A stretch of 64,000 nucleotides of DNA from Scandinavium sp051650185. GTDB lineage: Bacteria; Pseudomonadota; Gammaproteobacteria; Enterobacterales; Enterobacteriaceae. Both the position numbers and the translations under genes were made by a program. A model generated the notes under the pieces. That model searched no databases and was not told the origin of the DNA. It was given only the letters and a program-made list of their open reading frames with translations. Positions 24,936 through 32,901 of the stretch are shown here, in pieces. Each line of letters starts with the position of its first letter. The stretch's first letter is position 1. The stretch is taken from positions 1-64,000 of the forward strand of contig NZ_JBOFIN010000070.1 of the NCBI RefSeq assembly GCF_051650185.1, given 5' to 3'.

Positions 24936-25322
24936 TTATGTTTGTTCTTCTTTGGGTTTATCCGGTATGACCGGCGTCACCAGAAATGACGATGCGGTAA
25001 ATTCAACCCGAAGGTTAACGCTGTTATTCACTACCCTGTCAAAGAGCGGTGAATCCGCCTCCAGCGTTTCGACAAAATCATCACCGCCGCAGATATCATG
25101 CAGCGGGTGATACCACTCATCAAACACCACAAGCGACGGGTCAAAGCCTTCAGCATAGGCCACCAGACGACGCCGCGTTGCCGGGTTTATCGGCCCTTTT
25201 TCAGACAGCATATACAGCCCGTCATCTTTGACGAGTGCAATATTACAGCCGTGCTGACGGGCTTCCTGAATAACAGGCACCAGGAGTGCTGCTTTAAAAA
25301 GCACACTATTTTTATGAGACAT
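24936..25322 (-). CDS. DUF3085-like protein
   Basis: A 128-residue protein, MSHKNSVLFKAALLVPVIQE at the start. ALVKDDGLYMLSEKG and FDPSLVVFDEWYHPLHDICGGDDFVE are typical of the DUF3085 family of plasmid and element proteins as I remember it. The family function is unknown. The acidic GGDDFVETLE patch follows a His/Cys segment, which could bind metal. It is followed by a strong terminator. Confidence 0.65.
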   Translation of the reverse strand: MSHKNSVLFKAALLVPVIQEARQHGCNIALVKDDGLYMLSEKGPINPATRRRLVAYAEGFDPSLVVFDEWYHPLHDICGGDDFVETLEADSPLFDRVVNNSVNLRVEFTASSFLVTPVIPDKPKEEQT

Positions 25323-25368
25323 CGTTAATTCCTCAATGGTTTTGGGTCAGGGATAAAAATGACGGGAG

Positions 25369-26019
25369 TTAGCATGCGCGGTATAACTGAAACTCAGCCT
25401 CTGCTATCGCTTCCCAGCGGTCCTGGGACAAATCGATACCCAGACTCAGCGTCAGACTGTGTGTCATCAGTTGTTCGACAAGCCAGGCATGCCTGTGGGT
25501 AAACGCCTGTGAATATCTCACCTTGTCGGGCGCAACCCAGCCGCAAAAATCAGGGGTATGCATGTTCAGCAACGCCAGCGGCAGCCCCCATGAACAGGCG
25601 CTTGCTGTGGAATGCACCTGAAAATATTCGCCACACACATTGTGCAGCGCCAGTAAGACCTGTCGGGTAAACAAATCTACCGACATCTGGTGCTCTGAAA
25701 CGATGATGTCTGCATCCAGGGTGTCGCACCGATTTTCACGGGTTATTGTGATAATCCGCGCAGCACAGCCTTCATCCGGCAAACCTCTGAACACCAGTTC
25801 ATCAGACGACGAGCCTGAACCACCAGGAGCAAAAAGGCCAAATACCCCGGTCCGTTTATTCCCGCAACGGGGATTAACCGGGCGAAAGCAGAATGGCAAC
25901 CGGTGGTAAATATTCGCCACTGACGAGATAAACATATTCCACGCTTCGGGCGGAACGGTACGTATCTGCTCGATGGTATATTCGACGTTGTAGTCATCGG
26001 ATAAATAGCGGGAAGTCAT
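25369..26019 (-). CDS. Hypothetical element protein, 216 residues
   Basis: Starts MTSRYLSDDYNVEYTIEQIR behind AAGAGGATAACCCT. Features are a Cys/Gly-rich stretch (RPVNPRCGNKRTGVFGLFAP), a GLPDEGCAARIITITRE strand and a His-rich end (AFTHRHAWLVEQLM). No domain is recognised. It follows the 73-residue gene after a strong hairpin and belongs to the ssb-side half of the operon. Confidence 0.6.
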   Translation of the reverse strand: MTSRYLSDDYNVEYTIEQIRTVPPEAWNMFISSVANIYHRLPFCFRPVNPRCGNKRTGVFGLFAPGGSGSSSDELVFRGLPDEGCAARIITITRENRCDTLDADIIVSEHQMSVDLFTRQVLLALHNVCGEYFQVHSTASACSWGLPLALLNMHTPDFCGWVAPDKVRYSQAFTHRHAWLVEQLMTHSLTLSLGIDLSQDRWEAIAEAEFQLYRAC

Positions 26020-26049
26020 AGGGTTATCCTCTTAATCAGAAATGAAAAA

Positions 26050-26077
26050 GGGATTTATCCCGCCGGGAGTAAATCCC
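26050..26077 (-). promoter_or_regulatory. Spacer hairpin, almost continuous 12-bp stem
   Basis: GGGATTTA and TCCC pair with GGGA and TAAATCCC around a 3-base loop (one bulged G). On the minus strand TTTTTC follows, then the ribosome binding site of the gene at 26019. It could terminate or attenuate. Confidence 0.75.
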
Positions 26078-26109
26078 CTGCAGGGTGGTGTCATATTCAA
26101 AGAAAAATA

Positions 26110-26331
26110 TTAATCTGAGAAAATCAGATCCATTTCCCATATCTGTCGATGGATTTCATGGCACTGACTGGTGGCCTGTCGTAATAACTGTCCGGCCAGT
26201 GCCTTTAATAAATCATCGCTGTTCCAGCGATACTTCTTTTCAAGTGCCAGACATTGTTTATACAGCGCCTCAGCGGCATTATTGAGGCAGGCAATATCCT
26301 GCCGTAATTCTTCATTACCGGAATAGTTCAT
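26110..26331 (-). CDS. Hypothetical small element protein, 73 residues
   Basis: Starts MNYSGNEELRQDIACLNNAA at 26331. The open frame reaches further upstream, but that part reads like non-coding sequence and has no ribosome binding site. The protein is nearly all helical with heptad-like Leu/Ala spacing, so a short coiled coil or dimer is likely. Only a weak AGGATTG site precedes it. Confidence 0.5.
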   Translation of the reverse strand: MNYSGNEELRQDIACLNNAAEALYKQCLALEKKYRWNSDDLLKALAGQLLRQATSQCHEIHRQIWEMDLIFSD

Positions 26332-26558
26332 AGAGACAATCCTGTTTGTTTCACGTGTAGAGGAAACGGCTGTGCAATCAACGTTGCACCATCTGATTTC
26401 AGCCGTTACAGATGTCAAAGGGCTCAGGCATCGCAAGTGTATTGCGGGTAATTTGCAGCCTGTATTACCGGGCGCCATAAAGGCCATCGTGCCCGGCCAT
26501 CAAATAAGAAACAGTTTCACCGGGAAAGCGTTAACTCTTTTTCAGTAATGAAGATTTA

Positions 26559-26602
26559 ATTAACGGAAAAAATAAAAATGGCGCAGGGGTCATCTGCGCC
26601 AT
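26559..26602 (-). terminator. Intrinsic terminator after ssb
   Basis: ATGGCGCAG (26578-26586), loop GGGTCAT, CTGCGCCAT (26594-26602): a perfect 9-bp stem. On the minus strand it is followed by a T-rich run (TTTTTATTTTTT). It lies 41 bases after the ssb stop and ends the parB-to-ssb transcript. About 220 bases to the next start (26331) hold no supported gene. Confidence 0.85.
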
Positions 26603-26642
26603 TGGGCTATGAATAATACAATATTAAGGGGCAAGCGATATT

Positions 26643-27053
26643 TTACTCAGACGTTCCGGTTTCCCCCTCCGTCTCAGTCGGTTCTGCAGACTTATCTGCA
26701 ACAGGTTTACTGCCAAGCAATTGCAGCATGCCGTTCATGTCCACCACCACTTCGGTGGACTGACGTTCAGCACCCAGATTGTCGGTCCATTTTCGGGTTT
26801 GCAGTCTCCCCTCCAGATAGACCTGCGTGCCCTTCTTCAGATGGGCTGCCGCCACTTCCGCCAGCTTGTTGTACACCACAATCCGGTGCCACTGCGTTTT
26901 CTCCTTCGTCTCACCGCTCTCCTTATCCTTCCACGACTCCCCTGTCGCCACCGAAAAGACCACCACCGGATTTTTGTCCTGGGTATAGCGTACTTCCGGA
27001 TCCTGTCCGACATGACCAATCAGACAAATTTTATTCAGACCGCGCTGGGCCAT
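26643..27053 (-). CDS. ssb: Single-stranded DNA-binding protein
   Basis: A 136-residue SSB with a full OB fold (NKICLIGHVGQDPEVRYTQD, the Trp-containing ESWKDKESGE, QWHRIVVYNKLAEVA, GTQVYLEGRLQTRKW). The C-terminal tail is short, acidic and ends GETGTSE. It lacks the DDDIPF tip through which E. coli SSB recruits its partners. It lies directly downstream of the DUF3158-like gene, as in SPI-7-type elements, and protects the element's single-stranded intermediates. The start is fixed by AGGTACGCATT spacing and by family alignment. Confidence 0.93.
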   Translation of the reverse strand: MAQRGLNKICLIGHVGQDPEVRYTQDKNPVVVFSVATGESWKDKESGETKEKTQWHRIVVYNKLAEVAAAHLKKGTQVYLEGRLQTRKWTDNLGAERQSTEVVVDMNGMLQLLGSKPVADKSAEPTETEGETGTSE

Positions 27054-27068
27054 AATGCGTACCTCCGG

Positions 27069-27560
27069 TTACTGGGTTGTTGCAGGGAAAACCGATGCGG
27101 CAATGAGTCTGGCATCGGTGAGTTTTTCGGCGCATTCGCGGGTCTGGCGCAGAAGATACGTCATCACGGACATCTGCATGTTGAACATCACCCTGTCCCG
27201 CTCAATGACAAGCAGCGCATCCCGCACCGCCTGCGGTTGTGAGGTGTCCTGCACCAGCGCCTGCCAGGCCGCCAGACCTGAAAGGTTCAGCGGATAACTG
27301 CGCCAGCGCAGATAAACTGCACCAGAGCGGGCTGGCCCACGACAGAGCATCAGAGGAAGGTGTTGCAGGGGCCAGCGCCAGGATCGATGAAGTAACAACG
27401 TCATTATCTGGTGCAGGGTCGCCTCCGCCTCTGCCGCATACCGCGTCAGAGCCTGCGGCTCCCTTACCCTTAAAAGGCCTTTTAGCGAGCTTTCGTAAGC
27501 AAGCCAGTCTTTAGAGCAAAGTGGCCGGTAACCCGGCCCGGCATCAGGTGGCTGATTCAT
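27069..27560 (-). CDS. DUF3158-like element protein
   Basis: A 163-residue protein starting MNQPPDAGPGYRPLCSKDWL. I chose ATG at 27560, which follows GAAGAAGAAG inside the last 17 bases of the upstream gene. YESSLKGLLRVREP and the LHRSWRWPLQHLPLML helix, together with the position between TIGR03761 and ssb, suggest the DUF3158 family; I am not certain. The function is unknown. Confidence 0.6.
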   Translation of the reverse strand: MNQPPDAGPGYRPLCSKDWLAYESSLKGLLRVREPQALTRYAAEAEATLHQIMTLLLHRSWRWPLQHLPLMLCRGPARSGAVYLRWRSYPLNLSGLAAWQALVQDTSQPQAVRDALLVIERDRVMFNMQMSVMTYLLRQTRECAEKLTDARLIAASVFPATTQ

Positions 27561-28398
27561 CTTCTTCTTCCCCGTCATCCACCGTAGAGCTGGTGTCATC
27601 CTCCAGCGCCAGAGCTTGCCCATTGCCGATGGACACCGGTATCACCACTGATGCGTCCTCTTCAGTTTCGGTTGTGGATTTTGTGGCGTCCTCGCCATCG
27701 ACTGTCGGTTCTTCATCAGGCTGGCGCAGCGGCGGGGCATAAGATGAACGGCGGGTGCCATCAAAGATATCGTCCGGCACGACGCCCACCAGTGCTTCCG
27801 CTTCCTTTGCCCGTCCGTTGCCATTGCGAATATCCTGCCGGGTCACCGGGAGACGGCGATACACCTGCGCCCGGGTCAGCACACTGCGGATGATGCGTCC
27901 CGCCTGCACGCGCAGTTCATTCTTCTGTGTACTGGTCAGCAGCGCCATATGATGGGCCAGCAACGCCTTACGGAGCAGCGTGTCGTAATCCGTCAGCATG
28001 TAGACCGCAATAAAGCCCAGCGGCGTTGACGCGAACACAGGAAAACGGGCCGGCTGAATACTGACGGTGCCTTCCACGGTCATCATCTCCGGCAACTGGC
28101 TGAACACGGTCTCCATAGCGGCAACCAGAACATTGAGTTCATCGCGGGCCGCCAGTAGGCGCTCTTCCATATGCAGCATCCACATATCGGCATAGGGGTT
28201 ATCCGCCAGCGCATCCAGACGCAGCGTGTTCATCAGGGAAATAAAACGGGGAAACCCGATGATGTACTGAATATTTTCATCCGGTCGACCCTTACGCCCG
28301 GTCCATATTCGTGTGGCGTGGTGGGTATGAAGTTCAATGATGACGGTACTGCGCAGCGGACCGCTGTTGAAGCGGTATTGTGAGTCGGTATCACTCAT
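27544..28398 (-). CDS. TIGR03761 (PFL_4669-type) integrating conjugative element protein
   Basis: A 284-residue protein starting MSDTDSQYRFNSGPLRSTVI at 28398. The body carries IELHTHHATRIWTGRKGRPD and IIGFPRFISLMNTLRLDALA, which are typical of this ICE family. The C-terminus is a strongly acidic Thr/Ser/Glu/Asp tail (about 230-284), ending EEEDESAT. The earlier in-frame ATG at 28512 lies in a repeat region and would add 38 atypical residues. A 9-bp inverted repeat places CCGGAG, its ribosome binding site, at the foot of a stem. Its role in element replication or maintenance is not established. Confidence 0.82.
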   Translation of the reverse strand: MSDTDSQYRFNSGPLRSTVIIELHTHHATRIWTGRKGRPDENIQYIIGFPRFISLMNTLRLDALADNPYADMWMLHMEERLLAARDELNVLVAAMETVFSQLPEMMTVEGTVSIQPARFPVFASTPLGFIAVYMLTDYDTLLRKALLAHHMALLTSTQKNELRVQAGRIIRSVLTRAQVYRRLPVTRQDIRNGNGRAKEAEALVGVVPDDIFDGTRRSSYAPPLRQPDEEPTVDGEDATKSTTETEEDASVVIPVSIGNGQALALEDDTSSTVDDGEEEDESAT

Positions 28399-28410
28399 GG
28401 TATATACACT

Positions 28411-28467
28411 CCGGTTGTTTTGCCTGGAGCGGAAAGAATGATAAGAAGCCCACGGGCCAACAACCGG
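28411..28467 (-). promoter_or_regulatory. 9-bp inverted repeat at the TIGR03761 ribosome binding site
   Basis: CCGGTTGTT (28411-28419) and AACAACCGG (28459-28467) are perfect complements 39 bases apart. In the message the downstream arm ends in CCGG, and the next two bases complete the GGAG of the Shine-Dalgarno, so folding would hinder translation. As DNA it could equally be an operator pair. Confidence 0.5.
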
Positions 28468-28516
28468 AAACCAGAATCTGCGGATGAACGTTAATACCAG
28501 GAAGAGTTGCAACCTT

Positions 28517-28677
28517 ATTGATAGTTAAAACCTATCAATGGTGATTAATCAATAGGCATCACTCCAATCCTTCCCGACCTCGGGAAAAATCAGACGAACA
28601 CCTATCAATCAAAAAAACTTAATAGATAAAAACTATCAATAAAGTTATAAGTACCCCCTCTGAAAGGCGCTATCAAT
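28517..28677. repeat. Iteron-like CTATCAAT array
   Basis: CTATCAAT occurs at 28532-28539, 28602-28609, 28633-28640 and 28670-28677, with an inverted copy ATTGATAG at 28517-28524; a near match TCAATAGG lies at about 28549-28556. The spacing is irregular (70, 31 and 37 bases). The surroundings are AT-rich and intergenic, upstream of the TIGR03761 gene. It may bind an initiator, ParB or AlpA, or be an origin. A related CTATCAACT lies near 32237. Confidence 0.6.
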
Positions 28678-28952
28678 ATTACTCACTGATAATCAATACG
28701 TTATAAATATGATGTGCAGCGAACAAAGCAAATTACTACAGACCAGGGTTGAATGGTTATAGGGTGAACAGAAAAGCGATGCCAGCGGCGGGGGGGCGCG
28801 AATGATAAAATGAGAGAGTGTTATTCTATTCTGATCCCGGAAGCATCGCCGAAGATAGAACGTCCGGGGGTATTTATTGGGGAGCAGGACCAGCCGTTTG
28901 CGGACATACTGCAGTGATCAGCCTGAAAAATACCGATCACCGCAGGTCAGGG

Positions 28953-29213
28953 TTAAAAATGAACGCCGGTACCAATGCGCATAGTAAAACCGCGCACTGG
29001 TGTGTCGGAGGGCTTACCATGTTCTACCCGACACTGGCAATCAATGCACAGGAACACGCCCGGTATCAGTTGCTGCCGCTTTTCAGGAATGTCTGCGCCA
29101 CACACCTGACAGGTGGCACGCGAGGCCGCGTGCCGGATAGCCGAACGATTTCGGGCAATCATCGTCTCAAGCAACAGGTCATTGCCGGCCTGGTCACGAT
29201 CAATTTCATCCAT
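28953..29213 (-). CDS. TraR/DksA-type zinc finger protein
   Basis: An 86-residue protein with the C4 zinc finger of the TraR/DksA C-terminal domain: C35 and C38 in ATCQVCGADIP, C56 and C59 in FLCIDCQ. It has a short helical N-terminus (MDEIDRDQAGND) as in TraR. Such proteins bind the RNA polymerase secondary channel and mimic DksA/ppGpp. It overlaps the DUF2857 gene by 8 bases. From 28678 to 28952 no gene is supported, although other elements of this class usually carry a larger replication protein near here. Confidence 0.85.
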   Translation of the reverse strand: MDEIDRDQAGNDLLLETMIARNRSAIRHAASRATCQVCGADIPEKRQQLIPGVFLCIDCQCRVEHGKPSDTPVRGFTMRIGTGVHF

Positions 29214-29787
29214 TAATAACCCTCCCCGGACGATGGCCCTCGTTTAGCACAATGCGGTTCCAGACAACATTCAACAGGATCACTGCTTCCCGGTCAGCAG
29301 ACAGTCCCTCGGTGATATCCATCATCACGTCAATGGCTTCCATCGTATCCAGCGCCCCCGGATGCCGTGCCTGCCATAACTGCCAGATTTGCGTATCCGT
29401 TTCTTCATCCGGCATCGGGTTCCGGCCCTGGGCGACATTCAAACCGACAAAGCGCCTGCGAGAACACACCTCCCCCGATGACAGGCCAAAAAACTGGCTC
29501 AGCATCTCAATAGAACCTCCGAGCGCAACAGCGCGGGAGATTCGAATTTGCCATTCGGTCTCATCACGTACCTTGCTCAGCAACCGACGTAACGTATCGT
29601 GATCGATATGAATATTCAGGAAGCCTGCGGAATCCCGGCACAGCTGAAAAAGCGCCTCCAGCGACAGATTGTTAATGGTCTCAAGTTCGGTGTATGTAAA
29701 CCCCATCGCTTCACAGCGGCGAATTTCACCGTCTTTCAGGGCATTCAGGGCTTCGGTTAAAAAGGCATAATTCAGTGACTTGAACAT
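29206..29787 (-). CDS. DUF2857 family protein
   Basis: A 193-residue helical protein: MFKSLNYAFLTEALNALKDG, then YTELETINNLSLEALFQLCR, and the helix-turn-helix-like LSQFFGLSSGEVCSRRRFVG near residues 97-116. DUF2857 proteins follow parB in SPI-7-like elements, and this one overlaps the parB end by 16 bases. The FGLSSGEVCSRRR segment suggests nucleic-acid binding with some likeness to FlhC-type regulators; the role is unproven. Confidence 0.8.
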   Translation of the reverse strand: MFKSLNYAFLTEALNALKDGEIRRCEAMGFTYTELETINNLSLEALFQLCRDSAGFLNIHIDHDTLRRLLSKVRDETEWQIRISRAVALGGSIEMLSQFFGLSSGEVCSRRRFVGLNVAQGRNPMPDEETDTQIWQLWQARHPGALDTMEAIDVMMDITEGLSADREAVILLNVVWNRIVLNEGHRPGRVING

Positions 29788-31298
29788 GTGCTCTCTTCCT
29801 CATTTCGTTTTACATACAGACGACGAATGCTGCGAATAAGCAGAAAAAGCTGCTCCAGTGAGGTATCGCTGAACCCCGCCGGGGCATTCTCAGAGCCCAG
29901 CAGCATCTGACGCCAGACAATGGCGCGGCCAGGGAGTTTGCCGGCCAGAAAGGCCAGCATCTGCCAGTAGAGTTTTCCTTCGTTAGTCAGCTCCTCTTCT
30001 GGACCAGCAATATCAAACACACCGGATTCCGTCTGGGTCACCAAAAACTCCAGACCAGCGTGCCCAGCCAGTTCCCAGGCGGTTTGGTCGATAATGGAAG
30101 CCAGTGATTCAGGTGTATCAAACTGCGGATCGTTATCGGGATAAAAACCATGAGCCCCGGCTAACAGAGGCCGGGTGGAGGGTTGGCGGGAGGAAACCGT
30201 ATCGGATCCGGCAGAGAAAGACAGCTTGTCATTCACTACCTGACCAGGCTCACCACCAGACGATGCTCCCGTAACCTCATCGACAAGAAAGGTGTCGGTA
30301 CTTCCCGGTTCTTCTTGCGGGAGAATACCGTCGCTGGAGTGGTTTTCTGTTGTACCTGCAGGCGCAGCTTTTTCAGCATTCGCAGGTTTGCTCTGGTATT
30401 TGGGTTCAACATGTCGCTGCTCACTGTAGGGGGGGATCACCATCTCAGCCTCCCCCATCATCTCAATCCGCTTCTGGCTTTTCAGGTCCGTTTCCAGTGT
30501 CACCAGGTTGAAACTCACATTGAGTTGCTGACTGACCACATGGCTGACTTCATCCTGTAACAGCCTCAGCGAGAAAGCCGGATCCAGGCCACCAAAGGGC
30601 AACAGCGCCAGTGAAAACACATCGTCAAATAACGGGAGCCGTTGCTCTTCCTCGGGTGGCAGCTCACGGCAGTGCTTTTCCCAGAATTTATTAGCCGCAG
30701 ATCGAACTGCCAGTATTTGCTCTACCGTTTTACGTGACAATCCGCCATAGAGCAGTTCAGGAATATGGGGCAGCAAATAGCTAATGGCCGACAGCATAGA
30801 ACTCAGCACGTTTTTAGATATTGCATACCCCTCTTCTTCAAACATCCGAAGCAATGTCTGTTGATTACAAGCCGGCTGAATCCCCTGATAAATATCGGCA
30901 GCACTCTGAACGCCCAAAGCCCGTTCGATAAATGTCAGTGAGCCCCGCTGTTCGTTCTCAACAAGATGCCCCAACAGACAGTGCAAATCGCCCTCCTCGA
31001 CACTTTTGCTCTCCTCCCATGGCCGGTAGATGCAGACCAGATCCCAGTATTTTTTATCGTGTGTCTCAAGCCACAAATCATTCATAACAGCCAGACGGGT
31101 ATTGCCGCCACTGGCGATGACATAAAACGCATCGCCGGGCCTTTTGGTAATCTGCAACAGATGCTCCAGACCACGCTGGCGAACAGATTCCTTGATCGCG
31201 TCATAATTTCTGTTTTGGGTAAGTCGGGGATTCAGTCCAAATGCACGCAGTTGATCCAGCGTGACGGGCATGAGAACGCCCTGTTGTTCCGCTTTCAT
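29772..31298 (-). CDS. parB: ParB family protein of the integrative element
   Basis: A 508-residue protein. The N-terminal ParB/Srx domain has GLNPRLTQNRNYDAIKESVR and VIASGGNTRLAVMNDLW (the nucleotide-binding box, with GGNTR in place of the usual GERR). A helical DNA-binding region follows at about 115-260. A low-complexity Ser/Pro/Glu-rich linker (about 295-375) leads to a C-terminal domain (about 390-500) with cysteines only at the very end. Canonical ParA and DnaB partners are absent from this window. In this class ParB promotes maintenance of the excised element. The start follows GAGGTTGTCATT. Confidence 0.82.
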   Translation of the reverse strand: MKAEQQGVLMPVTLDQLRAFGLNPRLTQNRNYDAIKESVRQRGLEHLLQITKRPGDAFYVIASGGNTRLAVMNDLWLETHDKKYWDLVCIYRPWEESKSVEEGDLHCLLGHLVENEQRGSLTFIERALGVQSAADIYQGIQPACNQQTLLRMFEEEGYAISKNVLSSMLSAISYLLPHIPELLYGGLSRKTVEQILAVRSAANKFWEKHCRELPPEEEQRLPLFDDVFSLALLPFGGLDPAFSLRLLQDEVSHVVSQQLNVSFNLVTLETDLKSQKRIEMMGEAEMVIPPYSEQRHVEPKYQSKPANAEKAAPAGTTENHSSDGILPQEEPGSTDTFLVDEVTGASSGGEPGQVVNDKLSFSAGSDTVSSRQPSTRPLLAGAHGFYPDNDPQFDTPESLASIIDQTAWELAGHAGLEFLVTQTESGVFDIAGPEEELTNEGKLYWQMLAFLAGKLPGRAIVWRQMLLGSENAPAGFSDTSLEQLFLLIRSIRRLYVKRNEEESTCSSH

Positions 31299-31337
31299 AA
31301 TGACAACCTCGTTTGTGTAGTAAAAGAAAGTCCCGAC

Positions 31338-31523
31338 TCAGCGCCGGTCTGATTTATGACGGATCCAGTCATCTATTTCCGACTCCAGCCAGGCCACAGA
31401 TGCAGGCCCGATTTTGATGGATTTCGGAAAGGTTCCCTTTTTCATATAAAGGTAAATCTGTGAACGTCCGATCCCGGTTTTCCCGATAACCTGACGCAGC
31501 CGCAGTAATTTATCGCCACTCAT
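31338..31523 (-). CDS. AlpA-family regulator
   Basis: A 61-residue winged-helix protein of the MerR/AlpA type: LLRLRQVIGKTGIGRSQIYL forms the helix-turn-helix and TFPKSIKIGPASVAWLESEI the wing and helix, ending WIRHKSDRR. AlpA proteins activate excision or integrase genes on integrative elements. ATG at 31523 follows AGGGGAATGTG; the GTG one codon earlier is also possible. It is the first gene of the minus-strand transcript with parB. No integrase lies next to it, which is unusual. Confidence 0.85.
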   Translation of the reverse strand: MSGDKLLRLRQVIGKTGIGRSQIYLYMKKGTFPKSIKIGPASVAWLESEIDDWIRHKSDRR

Positions 31524-31681
31524 CACATTCCCCTGTATTAGCCAGCCTGACAGCGGTGCAATATGCGAGAACCCGCTGATGCAGAAGCGAAGCCATTTTT
31601 CAGGTGACGCAATATCAGTGCGATAAAAAACTCAATATGTGCAAAAAAAGGTTATTTTGGGTAAACAGACTGAAGTATTTA

Positions 31682-32101
31682 TTAGCCCTGTAAAATAGGC
31701 TCAGTGTCGAGATGAAGGCGGCGAAACCCGCGTCGGGTCCAATACGGGCTCTCGACGTAAAGAAAGGATAAATCGGGGAAGAGAGCAACAATAGAATATC
31801 GCCCTGAACTGGCGGAGAAATACACCATTAGCAGCAAAACGGAAGAAGAGTGAAACAGCAACGTCGTCAACGGTGAATAAAATGTATAGGCATAAACAAT
31901 ATCCGGATGTGACAATACGTTTTCAACCAGACTGTAAGCACTTTTAAAGCCTACAGAAAGTAGCATCAGCACCGCCATCACGCTGAAAAGCATCCACCAC
32001 CAGACCGACAATTGTCGGGAGTGACAGTACCGCTCCGATACCACTTTTTGACCTGTATCAGCGACATCACGTTTTAATCGCCTGGTATTGCGATAAGTCA
32101 T
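31682..32101 (-). CDS. Hypothetical membrane protein, 139 residues
   Basis: A basic N-terminus (MTYRNTRRLKRDVADTGQKV) is followed by two strong membrane helices at about 33-53 (SVWWWMLFSVMAVLMLLSVG) and 76-97 (LTTLLFHSSSVLLLMVYFSA). The tail is soluble, ending LDTEPILQG. It lies between alpA and the AT-rich leader in the same orientation. I recognise no family. Superinfection exclusion or another surface role is possible but unsupported. Confidence 0.6.
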   Translation of the reverse strand: MTYRNTRRLKRDVADTGQKVVSERYCHSRQLSVWWWMLFSVMAVLMLLSVGFKSAYSLVENVLSHPDIVYAYTFYSPLTTLLFHSSSVLLLMVYFSASSGRYSIVALFPDLSFLYVESPYWTRRGFRRLHLDTEPILQG

Positions 32102-32711
32102 ATCCTTACTCTTGGGTTACAGGGTGGAGTTAGTGTCTGTCGCGGGGCCGACCGTGCCTGCCCGTTACAGCTGTGCTTATCTGTTTCTGGCTGATTGCAG
32201 ACAGCAAACCTTTACAACCTGTTGCTTACGTTTGAAGCTATCAACTCAATTTATTAAAACCTATAGTCAACTAATTAAATATCACCAATAGTAACCACAC
32301 AAAATCTGCGCCAAATCGCATAAACACATACTTACATAAGCATAAATGAGAACCTCCTCACTAATTACTCTTTTTCCACCAATATAATTGCCCTCCTGTT
32401 TTATGAGCCAGATTTAACTAAAACACGGAAATATCGCTTCCGCTTTACATTCAGTTACCCATGTTAAAATCACAAAAGTAAATCATTATTTACCGCCACC
32501 GACACATAAACAAAGCACAATTATTGAATATTCCCGTTCAGCAACATTTGCATCCGGGCAGGTTTTGTCGTTTATTTTCATTGACTCAGACTGTCGGGTG
32601 CTTTAAATATATACAGGATGACTCTTCATCTTTGCCTGTCGCTAATATCTGAGAGCACAGATATTCCTGTACGAATGATAATTCCACCTGCAAACACCAC
32701 CCGGAGTAAAA
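32102..32711. other. AT-rich intergenic region
   Basis: About 610 bases with no supported gene, strongly AT-rich from 32220 to 32580. It holds CTATCAACT and AAACCTATAG near 32237-32264, similar to the array at 28.5 kb. It is the probable promoter region for the divergent alpA-side transcript and for the Hha-like gene, and has the composition favoured by H-NS. Confidence 0.45.
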
Positions 32712-32901
32712 ATGAAAACGAAGATGGATTACGTGCGCCAGCTGCGTCGCCTGAGCGACGCATTCAATCTGGAAAAGGTGATTGAACATATGACTGAGAA
32801 ATTATCAAGGGAGGAGAGCTATACCCTGCACGAAGCCGCCGATCACCGGCGGGCTGAAATGGCGATGAACCGCTATTTTGATAAAGTGCCTGGATTTGCC
32901 C

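Noticed and set aside
28501..28680. CRISPR array at the CTATCAAT repeats
   Set aside because: The repeat unit is only 8 bases, the spacing is irregular and no cas genes are present.
28810..28917. Plus-strand frame of 35 codons that looks partly protein-like
   Set aside because: Only a weak ribosome binding site and a poly-G run upstream; no homologue recognised.
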